DNA of 64,000 nucleotides. It comes from Butyrivibrio sp. (GTDB lineage Bacteria; Bacillota; Clostridia; Lachnospirales; Lachnospiraceae). The notes beneath the pieces were generated by a model that made no database searches, had not been told where the DNA came from, and saw only the letters and a list, made by a program, of their open reading frames with translations. Of this stretch, positions 28,155-37,548 are shown one piece after another. Each line of letters starts with the position of its first letter. The stretch's first letter is position 1. The stretch covers positions 56,123 through 120,122 of the forward strand of contig SVGA01000010.1 of assembly GCA_015056575.1 (NCBI GenBank), in the 5' to 3' direction. The translations under genes and the position numbers were made by a program.

Positions 28155-28907
28155 TTATATCATTCTTACTGTAATTACTCGTCTTCCGCTATCATCACGC
28201 TTTACCGAGTCGATTACCATGTTACTGTCAATATCGAAAAGGACTTCTTTCTCATAGTGCTTAGCCGTGCTGACATGACCTACATAAGTTCCATGTGCTC
28301 CCTTAGGCGCATGTATTTCAAGAAGCAGATCACCATCAAAAGCACTGTTACGATCCAGAGACGTGCTCATAAAACCGGCGTCCCAGAAAACCTTCCCTAC
28401 AAGTTTATCATCCGGCCAGTTTGCCATTTCACCTAATGCTTTCGCAGAGACTCCCCTGTAAACAGTACAGTCACAGGGCAATTCCGATTTTTCCAGAACA
28501 GAATGGAGGTTTATTGCATTCTCAAGGTTACCCGGATCAAATTCTCCTACTAACCCTCGTAGTACAGCGTTTATATTCACGTAAGAAACACCTGTGTATT
28601 GTTTAAAAGAGCTTACCTGCTCGGGAGTCATTCCATTTGATACTGACTCTCCGTACGAAACGACTGTCTTCTCAATTTCTTCCTGAGTTAATGGGGCATT
28701 TTCAGACTGCCCGGGTATACCCCCAATTTCGGAACCGGCCTGTTGGGCACCCGAATTTGCTCCTCCCGATGCAATACCTGTGGATACTACCCCCGCCGAA
28801 CCACTTATACCTGATGCGCCGGGGGAAGTCAGTTTCCCGATTTCTGGAAGCGCTTTTTGCCTATAATCCCTTCGTACTTCTGCGCAACGCCAAGCAGCTT
28901 CTGACAT
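28155..28907 (-). pseudogene. ADP-ribosyltransferase toxin domain, out of frame with its delivery domain
   Basis: This frame encodes the toxin half of a WXG-like/ART protein: a Gly/Ser linker and an ADP-ribosyltransferase domain with the R-S-E signature, VYRGV (Arg151 in this frame), FMSTSLD (Ser-Thr-Ser at 181-183) and YEKEVLF (Glu219/Glu221). The ExE arrangement fits arginine-modifying ARTs. The delivery module 28829-29128 is in another frame, and joining them needs a shift of -1 between about 28858 and 28832. The frame has an ATG at 28907 but no ribosome site, so independent translation is unlikely. Options are a one-base deletion, a sequencing error in a short A run, or programmed -1 frameshifting at C AAA AAG (28853-28859). 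Confidence 0.75.
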
Positions 28908-29128
28908 ACATTATCTGCAGGCTCAATACACTTAGCAACGGCACCGGCAATATCATCAAGCGCTGCTTCTAAGTCTGCCTTATGAGGTCCTAACGTATCA
29001 CCATATCCGTCAGCTATCGATCTCATTGTAGTCGTCTGAGTTCTGATATCATCTGCACCTTGTTTTATTTTTCCTGCTGCTGCCTTTAACTGTTCTACAC
29101 CTTCATCGCTACATGCATATTTAGCCAT
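28829..29128 (-). CDS. WXG100-like delivery domain of the split ADP-ribosyltransferase toxin
   Basis: The 99-residue product MAKYACSDEGVEQLKAAAG is the N-terminal delivery module of the adjacent toxin. It aligns without gaps with the first 94 residues of the papain-fold toxin, including the DTLGPHK turn and the motif C67, P70, A71, V81, A82, Y85, E86, I89. It keeps matching through KKRF, then ends QKSGN at a stop codon while the toxin continues in the -1 frame. GGAGG precedes the ATG at 29128. It could be exported alone as an ESAT-6-like protein if the frameshift is real and fixed. Confidence 0.75.
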   Translation of the reverse strand: MAKYACSDEGVEQLKAAAGKIKQGADDIRTQTTTMRSIADGYGDTLGPHKADLEAALDDIAGAVAKCIEPADNVCQKLLGVAQKYEGIIGKKRFQKSGN

Positions 29129-29146
29129 TGTAATACCTCCTGATTA

Positions 29147-29428
29147 TCAGTCTTCTGAATTAGCAGCTTGCGCAGCCTCTCTAATTTCCTCAAGCTCTTC
29201 CTGCAAATCTTTGATAATACCTCTTATATCAGCAACTGCAGCTTCAATGTCACTGAGAGCTTTCCCTAATTTTTCATTACTCTTAACCGCTGCGGGATCT
29301 TCTAATGTATTATCTACACAGTCAGCTCCCGCACTTCTCATATCACCGGTTGATTGAGCCACCTGACCAATATACGACTGGAGACTGCTTATCACCTCTT
29401 CATAGCTTTGTTCATCTGATACTTGCAT
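29147..29428 (-). CDS. WXG100/ESAT-6-like helical protein
   Basis: The 93-residue protein is nearly all helical with a central break (STGDMRSAGADCVDNTLEDP) and acidic C-terminal helix (DLQEELEEIREAAQAANSED). Length and helix-turn-helix layout match the WXG100 superfamily, although the Trp-x-Gly turn itself is absent. Such proteins are small export substrates or partners of type VII systems. The start ATG at 29428 shares one base with the stop of the 52-residue gene, after GGAGG. It lies just before the toxin genes, where adaptor proteins for toxins are usually found. Confidence 0.7.
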   Translation of the reverse strand: MQVSDEQSYEEVISSLQSYIGQVAQSTGDMRSAGADCVDNTLEDPAAVKSNEKLGKALSDIEAAVADIRGIIKDLQEELEEIREAAQAANSED

Positions 29429-29586
29429 TACTTTTCCTCCTTTACCAGTTTTCCAAAATCTACAGTTTGTATTATTTGTTCATATTTGTCTGCAACTTGT
29501 TCTATTTCTCTTTCTACTCTCTCTGCAGGCCCGGCACAATTTTCCAAAGAACATTTAATCTGCTCCAGCACTGCTACTTTATACAT
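29428..29586 (-). CDS. 52-residue delivery-motif protein
   Basis: An ATG at 29586 after AGAGGA opens a 52-codon frame: MYKVAVLEQIKCSLENCAGP, continuing AERVEREIEQVADKYEQII and ending KLVKEEK. It ends in TAATG, overlapping the WXG100-like gene by one base, and starts 9 bp after the ATPase gene, so it sits in an unbroken coupled chain. Its residues C17, P20, A21, V31, A32, Y35, E36, I39 match C67, P70, A71, V81, A82, Y85, E86, I89 of both toxin delivery domains with constant offset 50. It looks like a short stand-alone version of the second helix of that module, perhaps an adaptor. Confidence 0.7.
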   Translation of the reverse strand: MYKVAVLEQIKCSLENCAGPAERVEREIEQVADKYEQIIQTVDFGKLVKEEK

Positions 29587-29595
29587 ATATTTCCT

Positions 29596-32500
29596 CTATG
29601 CCATAGGGCTTATCAGTTCACCAGTCTCGGAAACGCCCCAGCCATCCCAGTCAATTCCCTGATGCAGATATGGCCTGAAGGAGAATCCCTCCAACATATC
29701 GTAGTATTGGCAAACATGTTCAGGAAGAGTCGATGCAACTTTTGAGTTAAATAATTGCCGTGAGTCATCCGGGTTAAGTTGGAATGATAGCCTGTGTCTG
29801 AAGTAGTCCATTGAGAAGGATGTGGCCTTCAGATCGGCAAAATTGCTGAGATATAACGCAAAGTGGTATCCGTAACGACTTCCCTTCATAACAATTTCCT
29901 TGAAGTCATTAAGAGCGTTGTACTTCTCCGGCATCTCGTCTTCTGTGTTCTTTTCTTCGCTTATCTCTTCTTTGGATACCTTGTCCGAAGGTGCTTCCGC
30001 TCCTGCATCCTCTGCCTTAACATCTTCCGGCTTATCGTTTTCTGATGGAGCGCTGATTCCTTTCGCCAGATTATCCCACTCTTCCACTACCTCATTGACT
30101 ATACGCTCATCAGCATCTTCCAGTAGCTGATTCACTTCATCGTCAGTAAGGCTCGGATTCTCTTTTCTGCATTTAGCTTCATATTGCATAAGCTTATCTG
30201 CATAGCGGGTGTTCTTCCAATCCATTTCATCCAGCGTAGACATGTCTACATCTGCTACTTCAGGATGGAAAAGTGCATCCAGATCTTTATCCGTTGTATT
30301 GGATGAAGCAGGAGCTGCGCCATCATCATATCCGAAATCTCCGCAGATTCTCTCCATGCCCAAAAGAATGATAAGTTTATCTTCCGCTTTTTTCGCTTTG
30401 ATATCCTTGTTCAGCTCCCAAATTCTTCTGCTGATGGCAGGTGTATCTGATACAATCTCACATCCCTGTCCACTGAAAACTTCTCCGTATTTTTTGAAAA
30501 TCCTGCTCCTGGAATAAGTCCAGATTTCAACATCTTTACGAGTCTGTTTAAACTGCTTGATAAGCGATGTCAATATAGATGCTGCACACATCTGCTCACT
30601 GACAGGCGCAAACAAAAGGAAGTTTTCCCTGGATTCCTGGGTCACGGTAGCAAATCTGACATCCGTCATAAGTCGCGGTCTTCCGAATGCTACAGGCATC
30701 TCATCCTCTTCCATATCATTTTCGCGCTTATACTCAATCTTGCGCTCCGCAAGACGTGATCCATCAAACATATCATAGCTGTTACCGTCCACAACTACGG
30801 GATGCTTTTCAACATAGGTGTTTATATCCGAAGGATCGTATTCTTCAACAGCCCTCATCTTGGAACGAACTTCATTTATAAGACCACGCTGTTTCATATA
30901 AGGATCGTTGGGACTGTCCTTGTCGCTGAAGTACAGGGCTTGGCATCTTCTGACAAGCATTCTGTCGTTCCCGTCCTCACCCTTATCTCTGTATTTGATA
31001 AGAGCATGATGAGCCGGAAGCGCATCGATCCAGTTCTGAACCTGATCGGTCTTCTGGGCTGCTGAAAGCTCAAGTGTCTCTACAATCTCCGACTTCGCTG
31101 CCTTCATGGCAATTCTCATCTGAATCTGGGCCTTGGCTGTAGCTGTAAGTCCAGTTACACCTGTAGTAAAGGTCTGGCTCGCAAACAGGAACTTAATACC
31201 CATAGCACGACCTTTAGCCAGAAGGTTCTGTAGCTTTAATCTGTACTGCTGTGAATCTGCAATTGCTTGTGACATTATAGAGAATTCATCCAGGATAACA
31301 AAGATGACGGGCATATATGTATCCTGCTTGACCATCTCAACCTTCTTCTGCTCCTTATGCTTCATGAAGTATCGCTGTCGCTCCATGAGCTTATCGGTAA
31401 GCTTGTCGATAAGGTCAAATACCAGCTCCTGGGATTCATCCAAAAGAATGTATTTAACATGCGGTGGCATGGGATCTATGTACTGAGAGAACTCAGACAT
31501 CTTAAAATCAGCCAGCCACAATTCAACTTCATCCGGATGATAGTTCTTGATAATTCCGGTGATCAGCGAGTGAAGCAGTGTTGATTTACCGGAACCGGAA
31601 GCTCCCATAAGGAATGACGCAAAGTTCTCTTCCTCAAATGCAATAGTATGAAGTTTGTCTTTTCCGTCCACACCATAAGGGAGCCTTATTATCTTGTTGT
31701 CTCTTGTATAGTTGATTCCGCCGTCCATAAGTCCTCTTTCGGCGTAATCGGTCACCTTCTGTCCCTTGCCCTTGGACATATTTCTGACAGCTGTGCAATA
31801 GTCGGAGGGCAGATTAAATTTGAATGGATACCAGGCAAAACTGTGGGCATCCTCCTGGCCAATCTGTATAGTGGTTTCCTTCATGGTCATCTTTATATTG
31901 ATCATGCTCTCTCCGATATAATCGGAGAATCCGGTGTCGTCACCTATATTTTTATCTGAAACAGCAGCAACTTTTACAGCGATAAAAGAAATACCGTAGC
32001 GCTCATAGTTACTGAATATCTTCTTAATTCGTTCTGCTGCCTCGCCCTTTATCTCTTTGGGCCATCCCACAACTACAACAACACTGCGCTGCATTCTCTT
32101 TTCTGCAGGCATCTCATGATTGTACTCCAGGACAGTGTCATATCCCTCAAGCATATCGTCTATATCACTGAAACCGGCAACAATATTCTCCAGTGTCTGC
32201 AGCATCTGCTCTTCGTTTCTTGGTACGGGCTCAAGGACATCAGTCCCTTCAAGTCCCCTAAGTCCTCCAACCAGAGCGGAGTTCTGACGCAATGCATCAA
32301 TAATATAAATCTTCCTGCTCCCTGCAGGGGATCTGTCTATGATCTGGAACAGCAGGTTTCTGATGCCCGCATCCATCTCATTCAATTTCTTTCTTGCGGG
32401 AACACAGGAAATAGCCATGGCAAACTCTTCGTCAGCCTTGATCCTGTACAGAGGAAGATATACCTTGCTGTTCTTCTCATCGTAGAATCTTCCCAGGGTG

Positions 32501-33180
32501 AGCTTTAAATGCTCTCGCTGTGACTCCACAACATCAATGGCTGTGCCGTAGGCACCGGGGATCCACAGCTCGGGATCACTGTCGTGGTCCACGTAATTCT
32601 CGGGAGCCTGCTGGTACATGTGAGCTTCATTCTCACTGCGGACGTTGTCCGCAAAGCTGCTGAACTGATCGCTCTCAAGGAATTCTCTTATCTTGTCCCT
32701 GACAGCATCGATTTTCTGATTCAGCTCTTTTAACTGGGCAGGGGCACCTACCGCCAGATCATCCTTAAGCTCCTGAATCCTTGCAGAAAACTCTTCCTTC
32801 TTCTGCTCCAGGAACTTCTTGTCGCAGTTGGCCACAAGGTAGACCTTCTGAGCATAGACGTCCTCTTCAGCCATGGGATCGATCAGCATTGACCATGCTC
32901 TGAGGCGGTTTAAGTTAACTCTATATCCCTCCGGAGCCTCGATTGACAGCAGGTTCTTACTGGTCATATGCTTCTCGGCAAGCTGAATAAACCCGCTTAT
33001 CTTAAGCTGGTACTCATCGATTTTCTTAAGCTGATCCTCAAGATTCTTGATGCGCTCGGGAATCTCACCGTCCCTCAGATTCTCCAGCTCGCTGATCTGC
33101 GCCTCGAATCCTGATATCTGACCGTTCAGCCCTGAAATCTTCTGGTATATTTCGTTATACTGTTCAATCAATGTCTGCAT
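29596..33180 (-). CDS. EssC/FtsK-SpoIIIE-type export ATPase (soluble, non-canonical)
   Basis: The 1194-residue protein has an N-terminal coiled coil (residues 1-70 and 120-175), a middle region, an active FtsK/SpoIIIE ATPase domain with Walker A GASGSGKST (about 526-534) and Walker B VIFVILDEF (about 625-633), and a second, degenerate ATPase domain (about 840-1194) in which the P-loop position reads LFAPVSEQMCAAS but the Walker B-like strand KLIILLGMERI remains. Unlike EssC it has no FHA domains and no membrane helices, so it must be recruited by the membrane proteins encoded next to it. Neighbouring WXG100-like and toxin genes point to substrate export. An acidic insert lies near residues 1045-1110. 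AGGAG precedes the ATG. Confidence 0.88.
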   Translation of the reverse strand: MQTLIEQYNEIYQKISGLNGQISGFEAQISELENLRDGEIPERIKNLEDQLKKIDEYQLKISGFIQLAEKHMTSKNLLSIEAPEGYRVNLNRLRAWSMLIDPMAEEDVYAQKVYLVANCDKKFLEQKKEEFSARIQELKDDLAVGAPAQLKELNQKIDAVRDKIREFLESDQFSSFADNVRSENEAHMYQQAPENYVDHDSDPELWIPGAYGTAIDVVESQREHLKLTLGRFYDEKNSKVYLPLYRIKADEEFAMAISCVPARKKLNEMDAGIRNLLFQIIDRSPAGSRKIYIIDALRQNSALVGGLRGLEGTDVLEPVPRNEEQMLQTLENIVAGFSDIDDMLEGYDTVLEYNHEMPAEKRMQRSVVVVVGWPKEIKGEAAERIKKIFSNYERYGISFIAVKVAAVSDKNIGDDTGFSDYIGESMINIKMTMKETTIQIGQEDAHSFAWYPFKFNLPSDYCTAVRNMSKGKGQKVTDYAERGLMDGGINYTRDNKIIRLPYGVDGKDKLHTIAFEEENFASFLMGASGSGKSTLLHSLITGIIKNYHPDEVELWLADFKMSEFSQYIDPMPPHVKYILLDESQELVFDLIDKLTDKLMERQRYFMKHKEQKKVEMVKQDTYMPVIFVILDEFSIMSQAIADSQQYRLKLQNLLAKGRAMGIKFLFASQTFTTGVTGLTATAKAQIQMRIAMKAAKSEIVETLELSAAQKTDQVQNWIDALPAHHALIKYRDKGEDGNDRMLVRRCQALYFSDKDSPNDPYMKQRGLINEVRSKMRAVEEYDPSDINTYVEKHPVVVDGNSYDMFDGSRLAERKIEYKRENDMEEDEMPVAFGRPRLMTDVRFATVTQESRENFLLFAPVSEQMCAASILTSLIKQFKQTRKDVEIWTYSRSRIFKKYGEVFSGQGCEIVSDTPAISRRIWELNKDIKAKKAEDKLIILLGMERICGDFGYDDGAAPASSNTTDKDLDALFHPEVADVDMSTLDEMDWKNTRYADKLMQYEAKCRKENPSLTDDEVNQLLEDADERIVNEVVEEWDNLAKGISAPSENDKPEDVKAEDAGAEAPSDKVSKEEISEEKNTEDEMPEKYNALNDFKEIVMKGSRYGYHFALYLSNFADLKATSFSMDYFRHRLSFQLNPDDSRQLFNSKVASTLPEHVCQYYDMLEGFSFRPYLHQGIDWDGWGVSETGELISPMA

Positions 33181-33201
33181 GTTTTATTGCTCCTGGCGGC
33201 T

Positions 33202-36200
33202 TTATGAGATAGGCGGAAACTGTGCAAATGGCGAATACTTAACCAGTGAAGAATCCTTAATGAAAGGATACTTCTCGCGGAATACCTTAAAGCCTGCTCC
33301 GTAGATATCATTTCTCTGCTCCATGATCATCTCCTGATCCCTGGCGTAGGCGTTCTCACCTATCAGGTACAGATACTGGATAGATACCCAGCATGCCATT
33401 CCCTCGTAAACCATGTCCCGCACTGCAGGATCCGGATAGAGCTTTCTGATCTCTTTCTCATTCCAGTTGATGTACTGCCAGATGTGGGTAAGCTCATGAA
33501 CCATGGTATCGATGGTAGCAAGTCTCGGACTTCCGTTTTCGAGATAGATCTCGTATCTGCCGCTTGCTTTTCTGGCGTAACCAAGCACTCTTGAAGCATA
33601 CTCTGTGGAAGGCTTGAAGACGCTTCCGTATCCTCTTGCTATGGTTTTTGCATCAGTGGTCACAATCTTCATTCCCACAGAATAGTTGATTGCAAAGAAG
33701 CTCTGCATAAGGCTCAGGCACTGTTTAAAGATTTCCCTGAAGTCATCAACTGTGGTGATGGCACTGTTTGTACAATCGTTACAACGTATTCTGCCGTCTG
33801 TAAGCCTTTCGTAGCTTACTCCGCTGATAGGCATTCCGCAGAAATCACAGTGGTTGACTGCATTGAGGTCGATCAGTGAATCCTCCATGAGATTTCTGGT
33901 TCTGGCCTTGCGGAAAGCATTCTGGCTAAATCCTCTTACTGTCAGATACTTCATGACATCCTGAAGCTGCAGTCTCTTATCTATCTCATTGAAACCGAAT
34001 TTCAGGAAGCATTCCTTCTGATAGCGGGATTTCTCAGCAGTTCCGATGCCTCTTTCTATGAAGCATTCCTCAAGATATTCGTTATCTTCATCGGTTCCGC
34101 TCTCATCGAAGATGTCGGTTCCGTCAACGGCAACAATGTCGGGATTTCCTTCCTCGGGCTCAAGCTGATCCTCGGGACGTACCTTCTTAGCTTCATCAGC
34201 CTCTTTACCCTCGTTGTTCTTTTGTGCTGTGCCCTCTGCACCTTCAGTTCCGGGCTGCTCCTCTCCCTCGGAATATCTCCACTCCTCGGCAAGGTCAACC
34301 TCATCCCGGATAAGCTCCTCAGCCTTAACCTCTGTTTCTTTAGCCGGCTCTTTTCCGGGCTCCTGTTCCTCTTCTGTGTCAAAAGAGAAAGCTTCATCCT
34401 CGGAAGTATCCTCAGGGCCGGGCATTTCTGCCGGCTCAGGCACTGCAACTACTTCCTGCGGCTTAGGCTCAGCCTTCGTCTCTGCCTTTGGCTCTTCCTC
34501 TTTTACGGGATGAGTCTCAGCATGGGCAACATTGTCTACCTTTACCTCTTCCTTCTTAATACCGAACAACGCACCAATCCTCCGGAACATGTCGGTAAGA
34601 AGAGATCTTCTCTTGGCATCGATCTTGGGGAACTCCGGAGTTACAGGCTCGGGATCCTTGAATGCAGGTTCACGCATCTTCTCAAAATGCCAGTACAGGT
34701 AGTCTGTGATTATCTCGATAAACTTGATCAGATTCTTCTCGATTGCCTCGATAAGTCCAAGATCAAGCTCACTGTCTTCGATAATATAAATGCAGCCCTC
34801 TTCCACCTTGCCGTCAAGACTGTAGAGCATATAGTTCAGCATTCCGTCTACGTTCTCGGGAAGCTTTGTGGTGATGGCGATGTACGGCCATGCACTTGGG
34901 AATACGCTGCGCATCAGTTCCGACAGGAGCATTGCAATGGTGAACATCACATTCTCATCTGCATCGGGAAGCTTGATGCGAAGAACGGACTTGTTGCGAT
35001 ATTCTCTGGTATATTCCTCAACGTTAGGATCATTGGCAAAGTTAACCACTCTGGCCGTTCTAAGATCATGGTTCTTGTTCATCTCAAGGAAGCCTGTGGT
35101 GCTAACTTTGAAGTTGAGCTTTAGCCTTGTTACATCCACATCCATAACAGTGCGGGATGATATGATCTGCTTCTCACCGTAGGTGTCAATGCTGTACTTC
35201 CTGATCTGACGGTAATACTTTCTTCCGTCATACAGGTTTGATGCTCTTCGAAGCACAACACCATTCTCGGAGGAAATACTGTGGACTATATAGCTCTTGC
35301 CGTCATAAACCACCAGCTGTCCCGGAAGGACTACCTGAGTTACATGGCCAAAGAGCTTGGCATCGATGTATCTGATCTCATCCTCATCCTCACAGATGAA
35401 GAAGGCGTTCTTTAATGTCTTCTTGAAATTCCTGTTGAAGCTGTCTTCTGTAATGGAGTACAGATTCTTTTCATCAAGAGACTTCTCCTCTTCATCCTGT
35501 TTCTCTGATCTTACACGGATAATGGTCCTGTCTATTCCAAAATATTCCTTTAAAAGAGCTGTCAAAATGCTGTTGGCATCATCATTCTCGATGCCCACAA
35601 GCTTGAACTCGTTGAGAAGCTGAGATTCATGCACCTCTCTTGTGGTCATGAGCATCAGCATCTTGATGAGTGTGTTTCTCTCGGTCTTGGCATAGTCAGG
35701 AACTATGGAAGGGATTGCATCCGGGTTGGACACAAACATCATGGGATTGCAGCGCATGTAATCCCTAAGGAGATAGCTCTCGGAAAAGATATTTACAAAG
35801 GTCTGCTTGTCCCCCCTTGAAAGGAACATGCGCATAGTGTTGAACATGTTCATAAACTCGTCCTCAGCAATGAGGAATTTGTAATCAGCCTTGGTCGTAC
35901 TCCAGATATTGGAGATGAACTTAACACGGTCATACAGGCTTTCCTGCTGGATCGGCTGGTTCATGTATTTACAGATGGTTGCAAAATACTGGCCGGCAAT
36001 CCATTTGATATCCTTGATAGGCACCTTGGATTCACTGAACCATTCAACTTCAGGTATCTGATTCTTGATGGCAACGGCTGCAAGCTCAATTCCGTTACCC
36101 ATATATTTGGTCTGCTTATCAAACAGTTTTTCTCTGAGGTAATCTCCGTCCGCATCCCAGGCCATAGAAGTATGGATGTTCCTGGACACGGGAGGTGCCT

Positions 36201-37548
36201 CCACTTCCGTGATATTGATCTGAAGGACATGGGAAATGGAATCCACCAGTCCGTCTGTGATCCTGTCAAGGAAGCAGTAGGTGGGAGTAACATCGTCAAC
36301 AGTCATGTAATCAGCCAAAATGCTAAGACCGATCTGTCCGGTGTTAACGATAAGTGAAGGCTCAACCATCACAACAAAGCCAACATTCCTGAGAAAATCG
36401 GCGTTAGCCTTGATGGATTCGGGATCATAAAACTGGGCAAAACCAAGAACACCCACTTCGCACTCAGGGTCTCTGTGATCCAGCTCCCTTACGCGCCAGA
36501 GGGAATCAATCTTGCCGTAATCCACCAATATCTCATGGGCCCAGGCTGCTATGTCACTCTTTACAGACTCTCTTGCTGTAACGATAAGACACTTCTTGTT
36601 GGACAGAAGGTTATACAGCATGGGAAGAATAAGATACTTACCAAGATCCCTGTAAAAGGGATCGTAGAATACAACATTGGTTCCGTTAAGCAGCTTAAGA
36701 GTAGCGGAGATGTAATCCGCATCATAGGACTTGCTCTCCCCGTTAAGTTTAAAGAACTCTGCTATCTTGCGCTCTGTTTCCGACTCGGAATCACTAAGCT
36801 GCTCAATGTAATCCGTAACGGACTTCATTGAGGTGTAATCACATTTGGTCTCAGCGGTCAGAAGCTCATGAGCAAAGATCTTCTCGTATATCTCTCTTAA
36901 GATATAGAGGTTTCTGATCTTGTGGGCATAGCTGTCGTCACCGGTTACTGTCTTGGCGTACTCGAATTCCGTAAGGCCGTTTAAAAAGATATATACTTCC
37001 GCAATAACAATAAGATAGATAACAGGGAACACATATGCATGGAACGGTGAAAGAGGTCCCCTGTTCCAGATAAAGGCCATGATGATGCCTGTGGACAAAA
37101 CAGAAGTGATCATGAGCCACTTCATCAGATTTCTGAAGTTGGTCCACTTATTTCTCAAAAGCCACTGCTGACAGGTCTCGTCATACACATATAGCTTGTC
37201 CAGAAGTTCCGGGAATATTGGCTTCTTTCTGAAAGCAATAAGTGAGATGACAGTGGGAATAATCCTGCCCAAAACGTACACTGCATACACCAGTGCATTC
37301 AAATACAGGATCTCTATATAGGCGTGATCCATCCGGAGTGAGCGGCCAATAGTTTCAAGAGGCCGAACGATATCCTCGTACCTTGTTCTGAGCACAACAA
37401 CCGCCAAAACAACGTACACCAAGGAAACAGCCGGCAGTAACAGCTGCTTGCTGCGGTTGATCCTTCTGGAATTCACCAGCTGGTGAAGCAGATTCAGGAT
37501 TGCGAATATCGCTATAGAAGAAATAACCTTAATCATCTCTTCCCGCAT
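33202..37548 (-). CDS. Large membrane protein with C-terminal LIM-like and DA1-like metallopeptidase domains
   Basis: The 1448-residue protein has about five N-terminal membrane helices (within residues 5-195), a long cytoplasmic middle (about 200-1000) in which NVVFYDPFYRDLGKYLILP and CLIVTARES recall a degenerate helicase-like NTPase core, an acidic Glu/Pro/Lys-rich linker (about 1040-1190), and a C-terminal catalytic part. There a treble-clef-like site CDFC (1234-1237)...CNDC (1256-1259) is followed by the zinc peptidase motif MVHELTHIWQ (HExxH from 1351) and VYEGMAC with the third ligand Glu near 1382. This LIM-like plus HExxH...EG order is that of plant DA1 peptidases. It overlaps the upstream gene by 20 bp. 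Confidence 0.8.
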   Translation of the reverse strand: MREEMIKVISSIAIFAILNLLHQLVNSRRINRSKQLLLPAVSLVYVVLAVVVLRTRYEDIVRPLETIGRSLRMDHAYIEILYLNALVYAVYVLGRIIPTVISLIAFRKKPIFPELLDKLYVYDETCQQWLLRNKWTNFRNLMKWLMITSVLSTGIIMAFIWNRGPLSPFHAYVFPVIYLIVIAEVYIFLNGLTEFEYAKTVTGDDSYAHKIRNLYILREIYEKIFAHELLTAETKCDYTSMKSVTDYIEQLSDSESETERKIAEFFKLNGESKSYDADYISATLKLLNGTNVVFYDPFYRDLGKYLILPMLYNLLSNKKCLIVTARESVKSDIAAWAHEILVDYGKIDSLWRVRELDHRDPECEVGVLGFAQFYDPESIKANADFLRNVGFVVMVEPSLIVNTGQIGLSILADYMTVDDVTPTYCFLDRITDGLVDSISHVLQINITEVEAPPVSRNIHTSMAWDADGDYLREKLFDKQTKYMGNGIELAAVAIKNQIPEVEWFSESKVPIKDIKWIAGQYFATICKYMNQPIQQESLYDRVKFISNIWSTTKADYKFLIAEDEFMNMFNTMRMFLSRGDKQTFVNIFSESYLLRDYMRCNPMMFVSNPDAIPSIVPDYAKTERNTLIKMLMLMTTREVHESQLLNEFKLVGIENDDANSILTALLKEYFGIDRTIIRVRSEKQDEEEKSLDEKNLYSITEDSFNRNFKKTLKNAFFICEDEDEIRYIDAKLFGHVTQVVLPGQLVVYDGKSYIVHSISSENGVVLRRASNLYDGRKYYRQIRKYSIDTYGEKQIISSRTVMDVDVTRLKLNFKVSTTGFLEMNKNHDLRTARVVNFANDPNVEEYTREYRNKSVLRIKLPDADENVMFTIAMLLSELMRSVFPSAWPYIAITTKLPENVDGMLNYMLYSLDGKVEEGCIYIIEDSELDLGLIEAIEKNLIKFIEIITDYLYWHFEKMREPAFKDPEPVTPEFPKIDAKRRSLLTDMFRRIGALFGIKKEEVKVDNVAHAETHPVKEEEPKAETKAEPKPQEVVAVPEPAEMPGPEDTSEDEAFSFDTEEEQEPGKEPAKETEVKAEELIRDEVDLAEEWRYSEGEEQPGTEGAEGTAQKNNEGKEADEAKKVRPEDQLEPEEGNPDIVAVDGTDIFDESGTDEDNEYLEECFIERGIGTAEKSRYQKECFLKFGFNEIDKRLQLQDVMKYLTVRGFSQNAFRKARTRNLMEDSLIDLNAVNHCDFCGMPISGVSYERLTDGRIRCNDCTNSAITTVDDFREIFKQCLSLMQSFFAINYSVGMKIVTTDAKTIARGYGSVFKPSTEYASRVLGYARKASGRYEIYLENGSPRLATIDTMVHELTHIWQYINWNEKEIRKLYPDPAVRDMVYEGMACWVSIQYLYLIGENAYARDQEMIMEQRNDIYGAGFKVFREKYPFIKDSSLVKYSPFAQFPPIS

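Noticed and set aside
28842..28907. Independent start (ATG at 28907) for the ADP-ribosyltransferase domain
   Set aside because: No ribosome site is present upstream and the first residues are the delivery-domain sequence read in the wrong frame.
29147..29428. Canonical WXG100 assignment with Trp-x-Gly turn
   Set aside because: The WXG turn is absent in all helical proteins of the cluster; only the general fold and context support the call.
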